A stretch of 64,000 nt of DNA. It comes from an uncultured Bacteroidales bacterium (GTDB lineage Bacteria > Bacteroidota > Bacteroidia > Bacteroidales > UBA932). Below, in pieces: positions 54,036 through 63,561 of this stretch; the stretch's first letter is position 1, and every line of letters begins with the position of its first letter. The notes beneath the pieces were generated by a model that worked only from the letters and a program-made list of their open reading frames with translations, was not told the origin of the DNA and searched no databases. Location: NCBI GenBank assembly GCA_944322565.1, contig CALUPG010000004.1:1-64000 (forward strand). The letters run 5' to 3'. A program made the translations under genes and the position numbers.

Positions 54036-55223
54036 TTATTCAAGAATCTTGGTTACCTGTCCTGCACCTACTGTACGTCCACCTTCGCGGATTGCGAAAC
54101 GGAGACCTTCATTAAGTGCTACCGGGTAGATGAGGTCAACTGTGATAGTCACGTTGTCGCCCGGCATAACCATCTCAACTCCCTCTGGAAGAGCAATCTC
54201 TCCAGTGATGTCAAGAGTACGGATGAAGAACTGCGGACGGTAGTGGTTGTGGAATGGAGTATGACGGCCACCTTCGTCTTTCTTCAGCACGTAAATCTCA
54301 GCCTGGAATTTCTGGTGCGGATGGATAGTGCCTGGCTTGGCAAGTACCTGTCCTCTCTTGATTTCCTTCTTGTCGATACCGCGGAGGAGAAGACCTACAT
54401 TGTCACCTGCCTCACCTTCGTCAAGAATCTTGCGGAACATCTCGACACCTGTAACGGTAGTCTTCTTAGGCTCTTCGCCGAGACCTACGATTTCAACCTC
54501 GTCGCCAGTGTGGATGACACCAGTCTCAACACGGCCTGTGGCAACTGTACCACGTCCTGTGATTGAGAAGATATCCTCGATTGGCATAAGGAACGGCTTC
54601 TCGTTGTCCCTTGGAGGAATTGGAATATATTCGTCAACTGCATCCATGAGCTCCATGACCTTTGCCTCATACTGCGGGTCACCGTTAAGTGCACCGAGGG
54701 CAGATCCACGGATTACCGGAGCGTTGTCACCGTCGAAGTTGTAGAAAGTAAGGAGGTCACGTACTTCCATCTCAACGAGGTCAAGCATCTCAGGGTCGTC
54801 AACAAGGTCAACCTTGTTGAGGAAAACGACGATTCTCGGAACGTTTACCTGACGGGCGAGAAGGATGTGCTCGCGGGTCTGAGGCATAGGACCGTCAGTT
54901 GCTGCAACAACGAGGATTGCACCGTCCATCTGTGCGGCACCTGTTACCATGTTCTTCACATAGTCGGCGTGACCCGGGCAGTCAACGTGTGCATAGTGAC
55001 GTTTTGCTGTCTGATACTCTACGTGTGCAGTATTGATAGTAATACCACGCTCTTTCTCTTCAGGAGCATTGTCGATTGAGTCAAATGAACGAAGCTCTGA
55101 AAGACCCTGCTTTGCAAGTACTGTAGTGATTGCTGCAGTCAGAGTAGTCTTACCGTGGTCAACATGGCCGATAGTACCGATGTTAACGTGCGGTTTGTCT
55201 CTTTTAAAGGTTTCTTTAGCCAT
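54036..55223 (-). CDS. tuf: Translation elongation factor Tu
   Basis: The 395-aa GTPase delivers aminoacyl-tRNA to the ribosome. GTP-binding motifs are [22 protein letters not shown] and NKVDLVDD; effector region and domains 2 and 3 are full length (ending [10 protein letters not shown]). It is preceded by four tRNA genes in the arrangement also found at E. coli tufB. Confidence 0.97.
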   Translation of the reverse strand: MAKETFKRDKPHVNIGTIGHVDHGKTTLTAAITTVLAKQGLSELRSFDSIDNAPEEKERGITINTAHVEYQTAKRHYAHVDCPGHADYVKNMVTGAAQMDGAILVVAATDGPMPQTREHILLARQVNVPRIVVFLNKVDLVDDPEMLDLVEMEVRDLLTFYNFDGDNAPVIRGSALGALNGDPQYEAKVMELMDAVDEYIPIPPRDNEKPFLMPIEDIFSITGRGTVATGRVETGVIHTGDEVEIVGLGEEPKKTTVTGVEMFRKILDEGEAGDNVGLLLRGIDKKEIKRGQVLAKPGTIHPHQKFQAEIYVLKKDEGGRHTPFHNHYRPQFFIRTLDITGEIALPEGVEMVMPGDNVTITVDLIYPVALNEGLRFAIREGGRTVGAGQVTKILE

Positions 55224-55266
55224 AATCTAGTATTTTAATTGAGTATTATATACACAAAAAAAGCAG

Positions 55267-55338
55267 AGCCGGTGATGAGATTTGAACTCATGACCTCTTC
55301 CTTACCAAGGAAGCGCTCTACCCCTGAGCTACACTGGC
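55267..55338 (-). tRNA. tRNA-Thr (GGT)
   Basis: Minus-strand acceptor GCCAGTG/CACCGGC (with a G-T pair), anticodon GGT in CTTCCTTGGTAAGGAAG, and T-loop GTTCAAATC. CCA is not encoded. Confidence 0.93.
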
Positions 55339-55355
55339 GTAGTGTTTATGTTTTG

Positions 55356-55428
55356 AGCGGAAGACGAGGTTCGAACCCGCGACCCTTAGCTTGGAAGGCT
55401 AATGCTCTACCAACTGAGCTACTTCCGC
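55356..55428 (-). tRNA. tRNA-Gly (TCC)
   Basis: Minus-strand acceptor GCGGAAG/CTTCCGC, anticodon stem TTAGC/GCTAA with loop CTTCCAA (anticodon TCC) and T-loop GTTCGAACC. The 132-bp gap to the next tRNA upstream holds no gene I recognise. Confidence 0.93.
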
Positions 55429-55560
55429 AATTCCTCGTATCTGAAAGCCATCTTCTTCGTTGGATTTCGTTCCTCAGTCGGTCATTTACGGAAGTAAACT
55501 CTCTCCTTCGGACCTCGTCCGCCTTGAATCTGACCTTTCATATACTCCGGTCATTTTTTG

Positions 55561-55643
55561 TGGGAGAAGATGGATTCGAACCACCGAAGGTATAAACCAG
55601 CAGATTTACAGTCTGCCCCATTTGGCCACTCTGGTATTCTCCC
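55561..55643 (-). tRNA. tRNA-Tyr (GTA)
   Basis: Minus-strand acceptor GGGAGAA/TTCTCCC, anticodon GTA within CAGACTGTAAATCTG and a long variable arm, giving 83 nt as expected for class II tRNA-Tyr. Confidence 0.93.
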
Positions 55644-55709
55644 GTTTCCGTTGCTTATCCGCGAGGACGAAGCCGTCGTGAAAAGTCAACTTCAAAAGTC
55701 AAAAAACTG

Positions 55710-55783
55710 AGCCGATGGAGGGAATCGAACCCACGACCCCGAGATTACAAATCACGTGCTCTGGCCAACTGAGCTACATCGGC
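55710..55783 (-). tRNA. tRNA-Thr (TGT)
   Basis: Minus-strand acceptor GCCGATG/CATCGGC, anticodon TGT in GTGATTTGTAATCTC, T-loop GTTCGATTC. It is the first gene of the tRNA-tuf transcription unit. Confidence 0.93.
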
Positions 55784-55821
55784 ATTTCCTTTCCTGGCCG
55801 TATGTTTTCCGAAAGGGATTG

Positions 55822-55851
55822 CAAAGATAGAGATTAATTCGGACTTTCCAA
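55822..55851 (-). promoter_or_regulatory. Promoter of the tRNA-tuf operon
   Basis: Minus-strand TTG (55851-55849), 19-bp spacer and TATCTTTG (55829-55822) match the Bacteroidota consensus exactly, about 40 bp upstream of tRNA-Thr. Confidence 0.75.
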
Positions 55852-55871
55852 AACTTTTTAATCTTTTGTAT

Positions 55872-57764
55872 TTATTTTTTGAAATCGTCCGTCATTTCTT
55901 CTTCAATGCTTCTCCGGATGTTCTCTTTGCTGAGTCCGCATTCTTCCCGGAGTTCCTGTTGGGTGCCCTGGCTTATGAATCTGTCAGGGATTCCTATTCC
56001 GCGGATTCTTGTCATTTTTCCTTTTTCGGCTGCGTATTCGCATACCGCTCCGTACACTCCGCCTGCAAGGCTTCCGTCCTCGATTGTGATTATGCTCCTG
56101 AATTCAGACAGAATCCTCTCCATCATCTTTGTGTCAAGCGGCTTTATATACCTTATATTATATACTGCCGGTCCGGTTCCGTTTTTTTTCTTGTATTCTG
56201 CGGCTGCCTCTGCAGCTCTGTTCACTACAGGACCGACTCCGATTATTGCGACTTTTTCTCCGTCTGCAATCATCTCGCTTTTTCCCTTTTCCAGCAGTCG
56301 GAATTCGGCATTTCTCCAGTCCAGTCCTTCACCGTATCCTCTCGGATAGCGGATTATGAACGGGCCCTCTTCTGACAGAGAGGCTGTATACATCAGGTTC
56401 TTGAGTTCAATCTCATCCTTTGGCGCTGCCATTATTGTGTCCGGAATGCAGCGGTAGGCATTTATGTCAAAGTTGCCGTGGTGTGTGGCCCCGTCTTCCC
56501 CTACCAGTCCGCTGCGGTCAAGGCACAGTACTACTCCCAGCTTCTGAAGTGCCACATCATGGATAATCTGGTCGTATGCTCTCTGGGAAAATGATGAGTA
56601 TATGTTGCAGAAAGGTTTCATGCCTCCGGCAGCCAGACCTGCCGAGAATGTGACGGCATGTTCCTCTGCGATGCCAACATCGAAAAATCTGTCCGGCATT
56701 TCTTTGGCAAGGATATTCATGCCGCATCCGGAAGCCATTGCCGGTGTCACTCCCACTATTCTCTTGTCCCTGCGGGCCAGTTCCAGCAGAACTTCTCCGA
56801 AAACATCCTGATATCTGCTGACTCCGGGTTTGGAAGGCATGATGCGTTTCCCTGTGACCGGGTCGAACATGCCAGGGGCATGCCAGATTGTCTGGTCCTC
56901 CTCTGCAGGGGCATATCCTTTTCCCTTGGTCGTGATGGTGTGGAGGATTCTCGGTCCCTTCATGTCCTTGAGCCTTGTGAGAGCATCAATTGTCTGTCTG
57001 ATGTCATTCCCGTCTATCGGGCCGAAGTAGCGGAAGCCGAGAGCCTCGAACAGCGCTCCGCCGGAGTCATGGACCAGATGTGATTTGGTCGTGACGACGA
57101 AATTCTGAATCAGTTCACGGAACTTTCCTTCCCCGATCATGTCCCATACACTCTTTTTCAATCTGTTGTAGCCTGGATGGGTGGTGAGTTTGAGAAGATG
57201 TTCGTGTATGCCTCCGATGTTCTTGTCAATGGATATGTTGTTGTCATTGATTATGACAAGAATATCCGTTTTGCTGATTCCCGCGTTGTTGAGTCCTTCA
57301 AAGGCAAGGCCGCCCGAAAGAGCTCCGTCGCCTATGAGCGCAACGGTTTTCCTGTTGTTTCCTTCCATCTCCGCCGCCTTGGCGAGTCCGAGTGCTGCCG
57401 AGATGGATGTGGACGAGTGTCCGGCCCCGAATACGTCATAGATGCTTTCTGCCCTTCTTGTGAATCCGCTGATTCCGTCTTTCTTGCGGTTTTTTCTGAA
57501 AAGTTCGCGCCTTCCTGTCAGGATTTTGTGTGCGTATGACTGATGTCCTACGTCGAAGACGATATTGTCATTGGGCGTATCATAGACATAATGCATGGCC
57601 ACGATGAGTTCGACTGCGCCCAGACTGGAGCCGAGATGTCCCGGGTTGGTCGCGCAGCAGTCAATCATGTAGTCCCTGATTTCCGCGCACAGGGCCTTGA
57701 GATCTTCAATGCTGAGCCCCTTTATGTCCGAAGGGGAATTGATTTTTTCAAGGAGTCTGTACAT
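55872..57764 (-). CDS. dxs: 1-deoxy-D-xylulose-5-phosphate synthase
   Basis: From ATG 57764 the enzyme is 630 aa; a longer frame would run into the upstream gene. It condenses pyruvate and glyceraldehyde 3-phosphate in the first step of the MEP isoprenoid pathway, also feeding thiamin biosynthesis. It has HPGHLGSSLGAVE-like N-terminus (NPGHLGSSL), ThDP motif GDGALSGGLAFEGLNNAG...NDN, and a transketolase-like C-terminus with DVGIAEEHAVTF. All expected domains are present. Confidence 0.94.
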   Translation of the reverse strand: MYRLLEKINSPSDIKGLSIEDLKALCAEIRDYMIDCCATNPGHLGSSLGAVELIVAMHYVYDTPNDNIVFDVGHQSYAHKILTGRRELFRKNRKKDGISGFTRRAESIYDVFGAGHSSTSISAALGLAKAAEMEGNNRKTVALIGDGALSGGLAFEGLNNAGISKTDILVIINDNNISIDKNIGGIHEHLLKLTTHPGYNRLKKSVWDMIGEGKFRELIQNFVVTTKSHLVHDSGGALFEALGFRYFGPIDGNDIRQTIDALTRLKDMKGPRILHTITTKGKGYAPAEEDQTIWHAPGMFDPVTGKRIMPSKPGVSRYQDVFGEVLLELARRDKRIVGVTPAMASGCGMNILAKEMPDRFFDVGIAEEHAVTFSAGLAAGGMKPFCNIYSSFSQRAYDQIIHDVALQKLGVVLCLDRSGLVGEDGATHHGNFDINAYRCIPDTIMAAPKDEIELKNLMYTASLSEEGPFIIRYPRGYGEGLDWRNAEFRLLEKGKSEMIADGEKVAIIGVGPVVNRAAEAAAEYKKKNGTGPAVYNIRYIKPLDTKMMERILSEFRSIITIEDGSLAGGVYGAVCEYAAEKGKMTRIRGIGIPDRFISQGTQQELREECGLSKENIRRSIEEEMTDDFKK

Positions 57765-57768
57765 GATC

Positions 57769-59151
57769 TCAATTTTTTCTGTTCGGAAGGTCGATTTCAA
57801 GTTCCGGGTGTTTCCTTGAGGAGGCGATGAGCATTATGGCTACAGCTATCGCCATCGTGCCGAGCCCTATGAAAATGTATTCTGCATTTACGGCCGCACT
57901 GATTTCCTGGATTCTGTTGCCCGGCTCTGTGACGGTGTCCCTGAAGATTCTCCCGACAAAAACCGGCACGAGGAGCATGCCCATGTTCTGTATCCAATAT
58001 ATGAGCGAATATGCTGTGCCGAGATTCTTTTCCGGAATTATCTTCGGTACGGTCGGCCACATGGCTGACGGCACGAGGGAATATCCTGTCCCGAGCAATG
58101 ATATGGCAAGGTAGCCGTAGAAAGATTCTCCCTGTGGGGCAAATGCCATTATGAGATGGGCGCAGAGCACGAGGACGGCCCCCGTTATCATCCATATTGT
58201 CGCTTTTCCCACCTTGTCGACAAGAGCCCCGAACAGCGGCGTGAATATGACAGTGAAGAACGGAATCATCGTTATCACCCATTTGGCCGCATCTACATCC
58301 ATGTCAAAGCGAGGTATGACTATGGCTGTGCCGAACTTCTTGAAGGAGATGATGCAGCAGTAGAAAAATACGCACAGAAGGGCAATCATGATGAATCTCG
58401 GATTGGTAAGAACCTTCAGGATGTCACTGAATCTGAATTTGTCTTCATCCCTGACTTCCCCTTTTGCGGAAATTATTCCCCTGTCTCTGTCGAATCTTGC
58501 GTCCATGGCGACGAAAATTGCCCAGAGAATGCCTCCCGCAAGCATCATGCATAGCCCGGCTATCGCGGGACGTGCAGTTTCGGCAAGCGCATATATTTCT
58601 CCCGCAGACTTTTCTGACACGAGTATCGGAGAAAGAATGAATGCCGTGGCAGTGCCGAGCCTTGCTATAGCCAGCTGAAGCCCCATGGCCAGTGCGACAT
58701 TCCTTCCCTTGAACCATTTGGCAATGGATCTTGTGACAGCGACTCCGGCGATTTCACTGCCGAGTCCGAACAGCATGCACCCGAAGTATGCAATTGTGAG
58801 TGATGTCTCGGGGGCAAATCCTGATGTTATGGCAAACAATACTGTCGCTGCCCCCGCAATCATCATCCCGACGAATACGGAGCCGACGATGCGCACTCCG
58901 AACATGTCAAGCAATACGCCGCAGACCACAAGGCCTCCGCACACGCAGAGAAATGAGTAGCCGCCGGCATAGAACCCGTAGTCGGCGCTGTCCCATCCGA
59001 GTGCCAGCATGTCGGGGTTCTGGAAAATATGCGACAATGTGGAGAACATGTCGTCGAAGAAGTACGATGCGAACATCGGTACCACGAGACATGCAAGGGC
59101 AATCCAGCATGCCGTGCTGCTTGCAGCTATATTTTTACCTGCCTTGTCCAC
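57769..59151 (-). CDS. MFS transporter (MFSD1-like), copy 1
   Basis: The 460-aa protein has twelve predicted membrane helices. The motif SIAKWFKGRNVALAMGLQLAIARLG resembles the WFKGKE...FGLQLSMARIG signature of the eukaryotic lysosomal dipeptide carrier MFSD1, which suggests a peptide or organic anion substrate; this is a resemblance only. It is adjacent to a paralogue and 4 bp before dxs, so probably co-transcribed. Confidence 0.8.
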   Translation of the reverse strand: MDKAGKNIAASSTACWIALACLVVPMFASYFFDDMFSTLSHIFQNPDMLALGWDSADYGFYAGGYSFLCVCGGLVVCGVLLDMFGVRIVGSVFVGMMIAGAATVLFAITSGFAPETSLTIAYFGCMLFGLGSEIAGVAVTRSIAKWFKGRNVALAMGLQLAIARLGTATAFILSPILVSEKSAGEIYALAETARPAIAGLCMMLAGGILWAIFVAMDARFDRDRGIISAKGEVRDEDKFRFSDILKVLTNPRFIMIALLCVFFYCCIISFKKFGTAIVIPRFDMDVDAAKWVITMIPFFTVIFTPLFGALVDKVGKATIWMITGAVLVLCAHLIMAFAPQGESFYGYLAISLLGTGYSLVPSAMWPTVPKIIPEKNLGTAYSLIYWIQNMGMLLVPVFVGRIFRDTVTEPGNRIQEISAAVNAEYIFIGLGTMAIAVAIMLIASSRKHPELEIDLPNRKN

Positions 59152-59161
59152 TGTCCGGCCG

Positions 59162-60541
59162 TCATTTGTTTTCTTCCTTCCTGATGTTCGGAAGCTCTAG
59201 ACCGAATCCTTTCCTGCGGTCCTCAATCTTGAGCAGCAGGCTGAAGATAAAGGCCAGTATGCCGAATGATGAGAATATTATCATAGGCATCAGATAGCCT
59301 CCTGTCGAATTGAGGACTGCTCCGATGAGCAGAGGCACGAGGCAGAGTCCGATGTTCTGTACCCAGAAAATCAGGCAGTATGCACTTCCCAGCACTTTTT
59401 CGTCGATGACTTTCGGGACGCTTGGCCACAGGGCTGCAGGCACGAGGGAGAAGCTTACTCCGAGAACCACTATCAGCAGCAGTGCAAACCATTTCTGCGG
59501 GAACACCGGCAGCAGGAATGCGAAACTGAGATGGCAGACAATCATTATGACCGCGCCTATCATGAGCATTGAGGCGCCCTTGCCCTTGTAGTCAAGAAGG
59601 AGACCCAGAAGCGGGGTCAGGCACATGGCGAGGATAGGGAAGCAGCTGAAAAGCTGTGAAGCGGTGGCGGCATCCACATTGAGAGTCACTTCAAGGAAGT
59701 TCGGGGCATACCGCTGGAACGGGAAGATTGCGGAATAGTAAAGCACGCAGAGCAGTGCCACGAGCCAGAACATCTTGCTTGAGAATATCTGTTTGAGGTC
59801 TCTGACATGGAACTCGTCTTCAGGACTCTTTTCTTCAGTGGCTTCTCCTGCCGCAACGAGCTCTTTGTCAAGCCTTGTGTCCATTATGGAGAATACGATG
59901 TAGTTGATCAGGCCGACGAGAAGGAGGCAGGAGCAGAATGCCAGCGGAGCGACCACGGATCCGCCGAACTTGCCGGAAATTGCCGGAGAAAGCCACATCA
60001 CGGCGAACACTCCGAGACGGGCAATGGCCATCTCCATGCCCATTGCAAGAGCCATTTCCTTGCCTTTGAACCATTTGGCTATGGCTTTGGATACAGTGGT
60101 GCCGGCCATCTCGCAGCCGCAGCCGAATATCATGAAGCCGAGGGCCGCCATCTTGGCACTGCCCGGCATTGCGGTCCACCAGCTGTCGAGCCATGCGCAT
60201 GTTTCCGTAGTCTGGAACCAGTCGCTTATTCCGATGAATTTGATTCCGGCCCCGAAGACCATGAGGGATGCCGAAAGTATTCCCGTGAAGCGGATACCCA
60301 TCTTGTCAAGGATGATGCCGGCGATGATGAGGAAACCGCATACATTCAGAATATATTCAGAAGCCGCATATGTCCCGAATACTCCGCTGTCCCATCCCCG
60401 TTCTCCCTCGATGAGGGATTTGAGCGGGGACATTACGTCCACGAACATGTATGCGAAGAACATCATCAGTGCGATGAGAATGAGTGCGGCCCATCTTGCC
60501 GCAGCATAGTCGTTGAGGAATTTTCTTATTGTTGCTGTCAT
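59162..60541 (-). CDS. MFS transporter (MFSD1-like), copy 2
   Basis: The 459-aa paralogue of the previous gene has twelve membrane helices and the motif AIAKWFKGKEMALAMGMEMAIARLG. The two genes are 10 bp apart and similar in length and motif order, indicating a tandem duplication that has diverged in sequence. A heteromeric transporter or two substrate specificities are both possible. Confidence 0.8.
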   Translation of the reverse strand: MTATIRKFLNDYAAARWAALILIALMMFFAYMFVDVMSPLKSLIEGERGWDSGVFGTYAASEYILNVCGFLIIAGIILDKMGIRFTGILSASLMVFGAGIKFIGISDWFQTTETCAWLDSWWTAMPGSAKMAALGFMIFGCGCEMAGTTVSKAIAKWFKGKEMALAMGMEMAIARLGVFAVMWLSPAISGKFGGSVVAPLAFCSCLLLVGLINYIVFSIMDTRLDKELVAAGEATEEKSPEDEFHVRDLKQIFSSKMFWLVALLCVLYYSAIFPFQRYAPNFLEVTLNVDAATASQLFSCFPILAMCLTPLLGLLLDYKGKGASMLMIGAVIMIVCHLSFAFLLPVFPQKWFALLLIVVLGVSFSLVPAALWPSVPKVIDEKVLGSAYCLIFWVQNIGLCLVPLLIGAVLNSTGGYLMPMIIFSSFGILAFIFSLLLKIEDRRKGFGLELPNIRKEENK

Positions 60542-60616
60542 TTTTTCTTTGGCTTTCCGGTGGTATAGTTATGTTATTCTGATTTTCTGGAATGTCATTC
60601 TGATTTCCCGGTGTCG

Positions 60617-61876
60617 CTATCTCATGATAGTGGCCTCACGGTCAGGGCCGAGAGAAATGATTTTGATAGGGACTCCGAGATAATTTTCCATGAAGCCGAT
60701 ATAGTTTCTGAATGCTTCCGGAAGTTCTTCTTCTTTTCTGCATCCCGAGAGGTCAGTGTTCCATCCCTTGAATTCTGTGTAGACAGGCTCAATGTCGGCA
60801 TAGGTGTCGAAAGGGACCTGAAACGTCTCTTGCCCGTCCACTTTGTAAGAAGTGCAGACCATTATGGTTTCAAAGGAATCGAGGCAGTCGGACTTCATCA
60901 TGATGAGGTCCGTGACTCCGCTTATCATGACGGCATATCTGAGGGCCACAAGGTCAAGCCATCCGGTCCTTCTCGGCCTGCCTGTCACTGCTCCGAACTC
61001 GTTGCCGATTTTCCTGAGCCTTTCTCCGGTCTGGTCGAAGAGCTCCGTAGGGAAAGGTCCGCTTCCCACTCTCGTGCAATAGGCCTTGAAAATGCCGTAG
61101 ACATGCCCGATTTGAGAAGGTGAAATGCCGAGACCTATGCAGGCTCCGGCGCATGCGGTGGATGATGATGTCACGAAAGGATATGAGCCGTAGTCAATGT
61201 CCAGCATAGACCCCTGGGCCCCTTCAGCGAGGATGGGTTTGGTCTTGAGCGTCTCGTTGACATAGTATTCGCAGTCAATCAGCCTGAACTCCTTCAGGTA
61301 TTCCACAGCCTCCATGAATGCTGCCTCTTCTGCATCCGGGTTGCATTCGAAGCCCATCTGGCTGAGTGTCCTGACATGCCTTTCCTTGAGTCTGGCGTAT
61401 CTTTCGCGGAAATTGTCTGCGAGGATGTCCCCGACACGGAGTCCGTTGCGGCTGACTTTGTCAGTATATGTAGGGCCGATTCCCTTGAGTGTGGAGCCGA
61501 TTTTCCCCTTGCCCATGGCTGCCTCATTGGCTGCGTCCAGAAGCCGGTGTGTAGGAAGTATGAGATGGGCTTTCTTGGCCACCAGAATCCTGTCTTTAAC
61601 AGGGACGCCGGTCTTTGCGATATTTTCGCATTCGCTGCGGAATGTTATCGGGTCCAGGACTACGCCGTTCCCGACGATATTGATTGCATCTTCCCTGAAT
61701 ATACCGGAGGGTACGGACCTCAGTACAAAGCTGTGTCCTTCGAAATGAAGTGAATGCCCCGCATTCGGGCCTCCCTGGAATCTTGCCACGACGGGATATT
61801 TTCTCGCAAGAACATCCACAATCTTGCCTTTCCCTTCATCTCCCCACTGGAGACCGAGCACTACGTCTGTTTTCAT
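60617..61876 (-). CDS. purA: Adenylosuccinate synthetase
   Basis: The 419-aa enzyme forms adenylosuccinate from IMP, aspartate and GTP in AMP synthesis. It has the P-loop-like GLQWGDEGKGKIVD at the N-terminus, GPNAGHSL, GSTLKGIGPTYTDK, EGAQGSMLDIDYGSYPFVTSS and TGRPRRTGWLD. Complete and of standard length. Confidence 0.95.
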   Translation of the reverse strand: MKTDVVLGLQWGDEGKGKIVDVLARKYPVVARFQGGPNAGHSLHFEGHSFVLRSVPSGIFREDAINIVGNGVVLDPITFRSECENIAKTGVPVKDRILVAKKAHLILPTHRLLDAANEAAMGKGKIGSTLKGIGPTYTDKVSRNGLRVGDILADNFRERYARLKERHVRTLSQMGFECNPDAEEAAFMEAVEYLKEFRLIDCEYYVNETLKTKPILAEGAQGSMLDIDYGSYPFVTSSSTACAGACIGLGISPSQIGHVYGIFKAYCTRVGSGPFPTELFDQTGERLRKIGNEFGAVTGRPRRTGWLDLVALRYAVMISGVTDLIMMKSDCLDSFETIMVCTSYKVDGQETFQVPFDTYADIEPVYTEFKGWNTDLSGCRKEEELPEAFRNYIGFMENYLGVPIKIISLGPDREATIMR

Positions 61877-61952
61877 ATTCTGCTGTGTATTGTATGATTT
61901 GTGTGTTGGTTATAATCTGTCGGAACAGGTTTGTCCCTTGGCGGAATTGCCT

Positions 61953-62495
61953 TCAGAACGGAAGGTCGTCATCGTCTTCTGCAGCCGCAAGAGAAGATGG
62001 GGCTGAAGTCTGGTTCTCCGGTCTTGGAGACGGTGCGGCAGACTGCCTTGCCTGTGATGCGGTATTGTTCCCGTTGCCGGCTGACGCCGGATTGTCGGAC
62101 TTTTTGCCGAGAAGCTGAAGATTGTCGGCAATGATTTCAGTAATATATCTTTTGTTCCCCGACTGGTCTTCCCATGATCTGCTTCTGATGCGTCCTTCAA
62201 CATAAAGCTGTGTGCCTTTTCTGACATATTTCTCGGCGATGTCGGCATTTCCTCTCCAGGCTACGATGTTGTGCCATTCGGTGCTTTCCCTCAGATTGCC
62301 GCTGCGGTCCCTGAACCTTTCCGTGGTTGCCAGCGTGAAACTTGCGACTTTTGTCGCTCCGCCCCATGCCTGGCTTCCGGAGCTGTTCATGTCGCCTTGT
62401 CCTGTACTGCCTCCATTTGCGGCATTGCCTTCAATATATCTTATTTCAGGGTCTTTGCCTGCATTGCCTATCAGCATGGCTTTGTTTAGTGACAT
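61953..62495 (-). CDS. ssb: Single-stranded DNA-binding protein
   Basis: The 180-aa protein has an OB-fold (MSLNKAMLIGNAGKDPEIRY..., FTLATTERFRDRSGN, TEWHNIVAWRGNADIAEKYV) and a Gly/Ser/Pro-rich tail ending in the acidic tip DDDDLPF used to recruit partner enzymes. Confidence 0.93.
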   Translation of the reverse strand: MSLNKAMLIGNAGKDPEIRYIEGNAANGGSTGQGDMNSSGSQAWGGATKVASFTLATTERFRDRSGNLRESTEWHNIVAWRGNADIAEKYVRKGTQLYVEGRIRSRSWEDQSGNKRYITEIIADNLQLLGKKSDNPASAGNGNNTASQARQSAAPSPRPENQTSAPSSLAAAEDDDDLPF

Positions 62496-62566
62496 TCCTT
62501 TGAATTTTAAATACCCGGCAAGATACTCAATAATTCAAAATAAAGGAAATAAATGTTGCAATAGTT

Positions 62567-63430
62567 TTACACAGGCAGGACTTGGGCTTGTTGTGCAACT
62601 TCTGCCATCCTGTCTTCATCGGGATGTTCTCCCGTGAAAATTTCAAAGCCGGCAATGGCCTGCTGAAGAAGCCATTCTGTGCCGGGAATATATCCGGAAA
62701 GGCATGTGAGCCCGTTTTCTTCTTGAGCAATTCTCTTCAGCAGGCCCGGAAACTGCGGATTCCTGTAGTTGGCTTCAAGTATTATTTTCCCGTACGGCCG
62801 ATCTTTTCCGGCAGCAAAATCTTCGGCGGCAAGGCAGTCAAGTATGCCTGGCACCGCAGGCAGGGTATGGATGACTATGTCCGCTTCCCGGAAACAATCT
62901 CTGAAATCTTCTGTGCCCAGTATGGTTATGTTCTTGTCCGTCAGCCTTTGCGCGAAGTCTTCCGCCTTTTCCCGGGATCTGTTTACAATTATGGTTTTGC
63001 GGCATAGTCCGCTTGCAGCCGCTGCCGCCGCTTTCCCGGCCCCTCCGCATCCGACTACGAGTACAGAAGACTCTTTGCCTGTCTTTCCGTTCGCACGCAT
63101 GGCCTTTTCAATGCACATTCTGACTCCGTAATAGTCCGTGTTATAGGCATATACTTCATTTCCGGCTTTTAGCAGGAGGTTTGCTGCACCTATGCCGGCA
63201 CATCCGGGTTCTGCGGCATCGGCATGGCAGAATGCTTTTTCCTTGAATGGAGCCGTTACATTGATTCCGTCGTAGCATTCGGTGAACTTCCTGTAGGATG
63301 TCCCGAAATCATCGCCACTGATGAGGTCATAATAATAATCTCTTCCCCATTTCTCTCCGTATCCTGCCCTGAACATGGCAGGGCTGAGGGAGTGGGAGAT
63401 GGGAAAGCCTATGAGTCCGAACCGTTTCAT
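62567..63430 (-). CDS. aroE: Shikimate dehydrogenase
   Basis: The 287-aa enzyme reduces 3-dehydroshikimate with NADPH. Substrate-binding motifs are GFPISHSLSPAMF and NVTAPFKEKAF (catalytic Lys), with NTDYYG, the NADP-binding GCGGAGKAAAAA and GTEWLLQQAIAGFEIFTG near the C-terminus. It is slightly longer than usual owing to a short C-terminal tail. Confidence 0.92.
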   Translation of the reverse strand: MKRFGLIGFPISHSLSPAMFRAGYGEKWGRDYYYDLISGDDFGTSYRKFTECYDGINVTAPFKEKAFCHADAAEPGCAGIGAANLLLKAGNEVYAYNTDYYGVRMCIEKAMRANGKTGKESSVLVVGCGGAGKAAAAAASGLCRKTIIVNRSREKAEDFAQRLTDKNITILGTEDFRDCFREADIVIHTLPAVPGILDCLAAEDFAAGKDRPYGKIILEANYRNPQFPGLLKRIAQEENGLTCLSGYIPGTEWLLQQAIAGFEIFTGEHPDEDRMAEVAQQAQVLPV

Positions 63431-63453
63431 GAGTTATGTGTGGTTTGAATTGC

Positions 63454-63484
63454 AAAAGTAAGAAGTTGTTTTTTAAAAATTCAA
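63454..63484 (-). promoter_or_regulatory. Promoter of aroE
   Basis: Minus-strand TTG (63484-63482), 20-bp spacer and TACTTTTG (63461-63454) match the phylum consensus, about 24 bp upstream of the start codon. Confidence 0.7.
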
Positions 63485-63561
63485 AACGGCATCTGAATAT
63501 TATATGTAATTTTGCCCGTCGTGATTTACGGGAGCCTGGGATACGGCTGTATTATGAGTCT

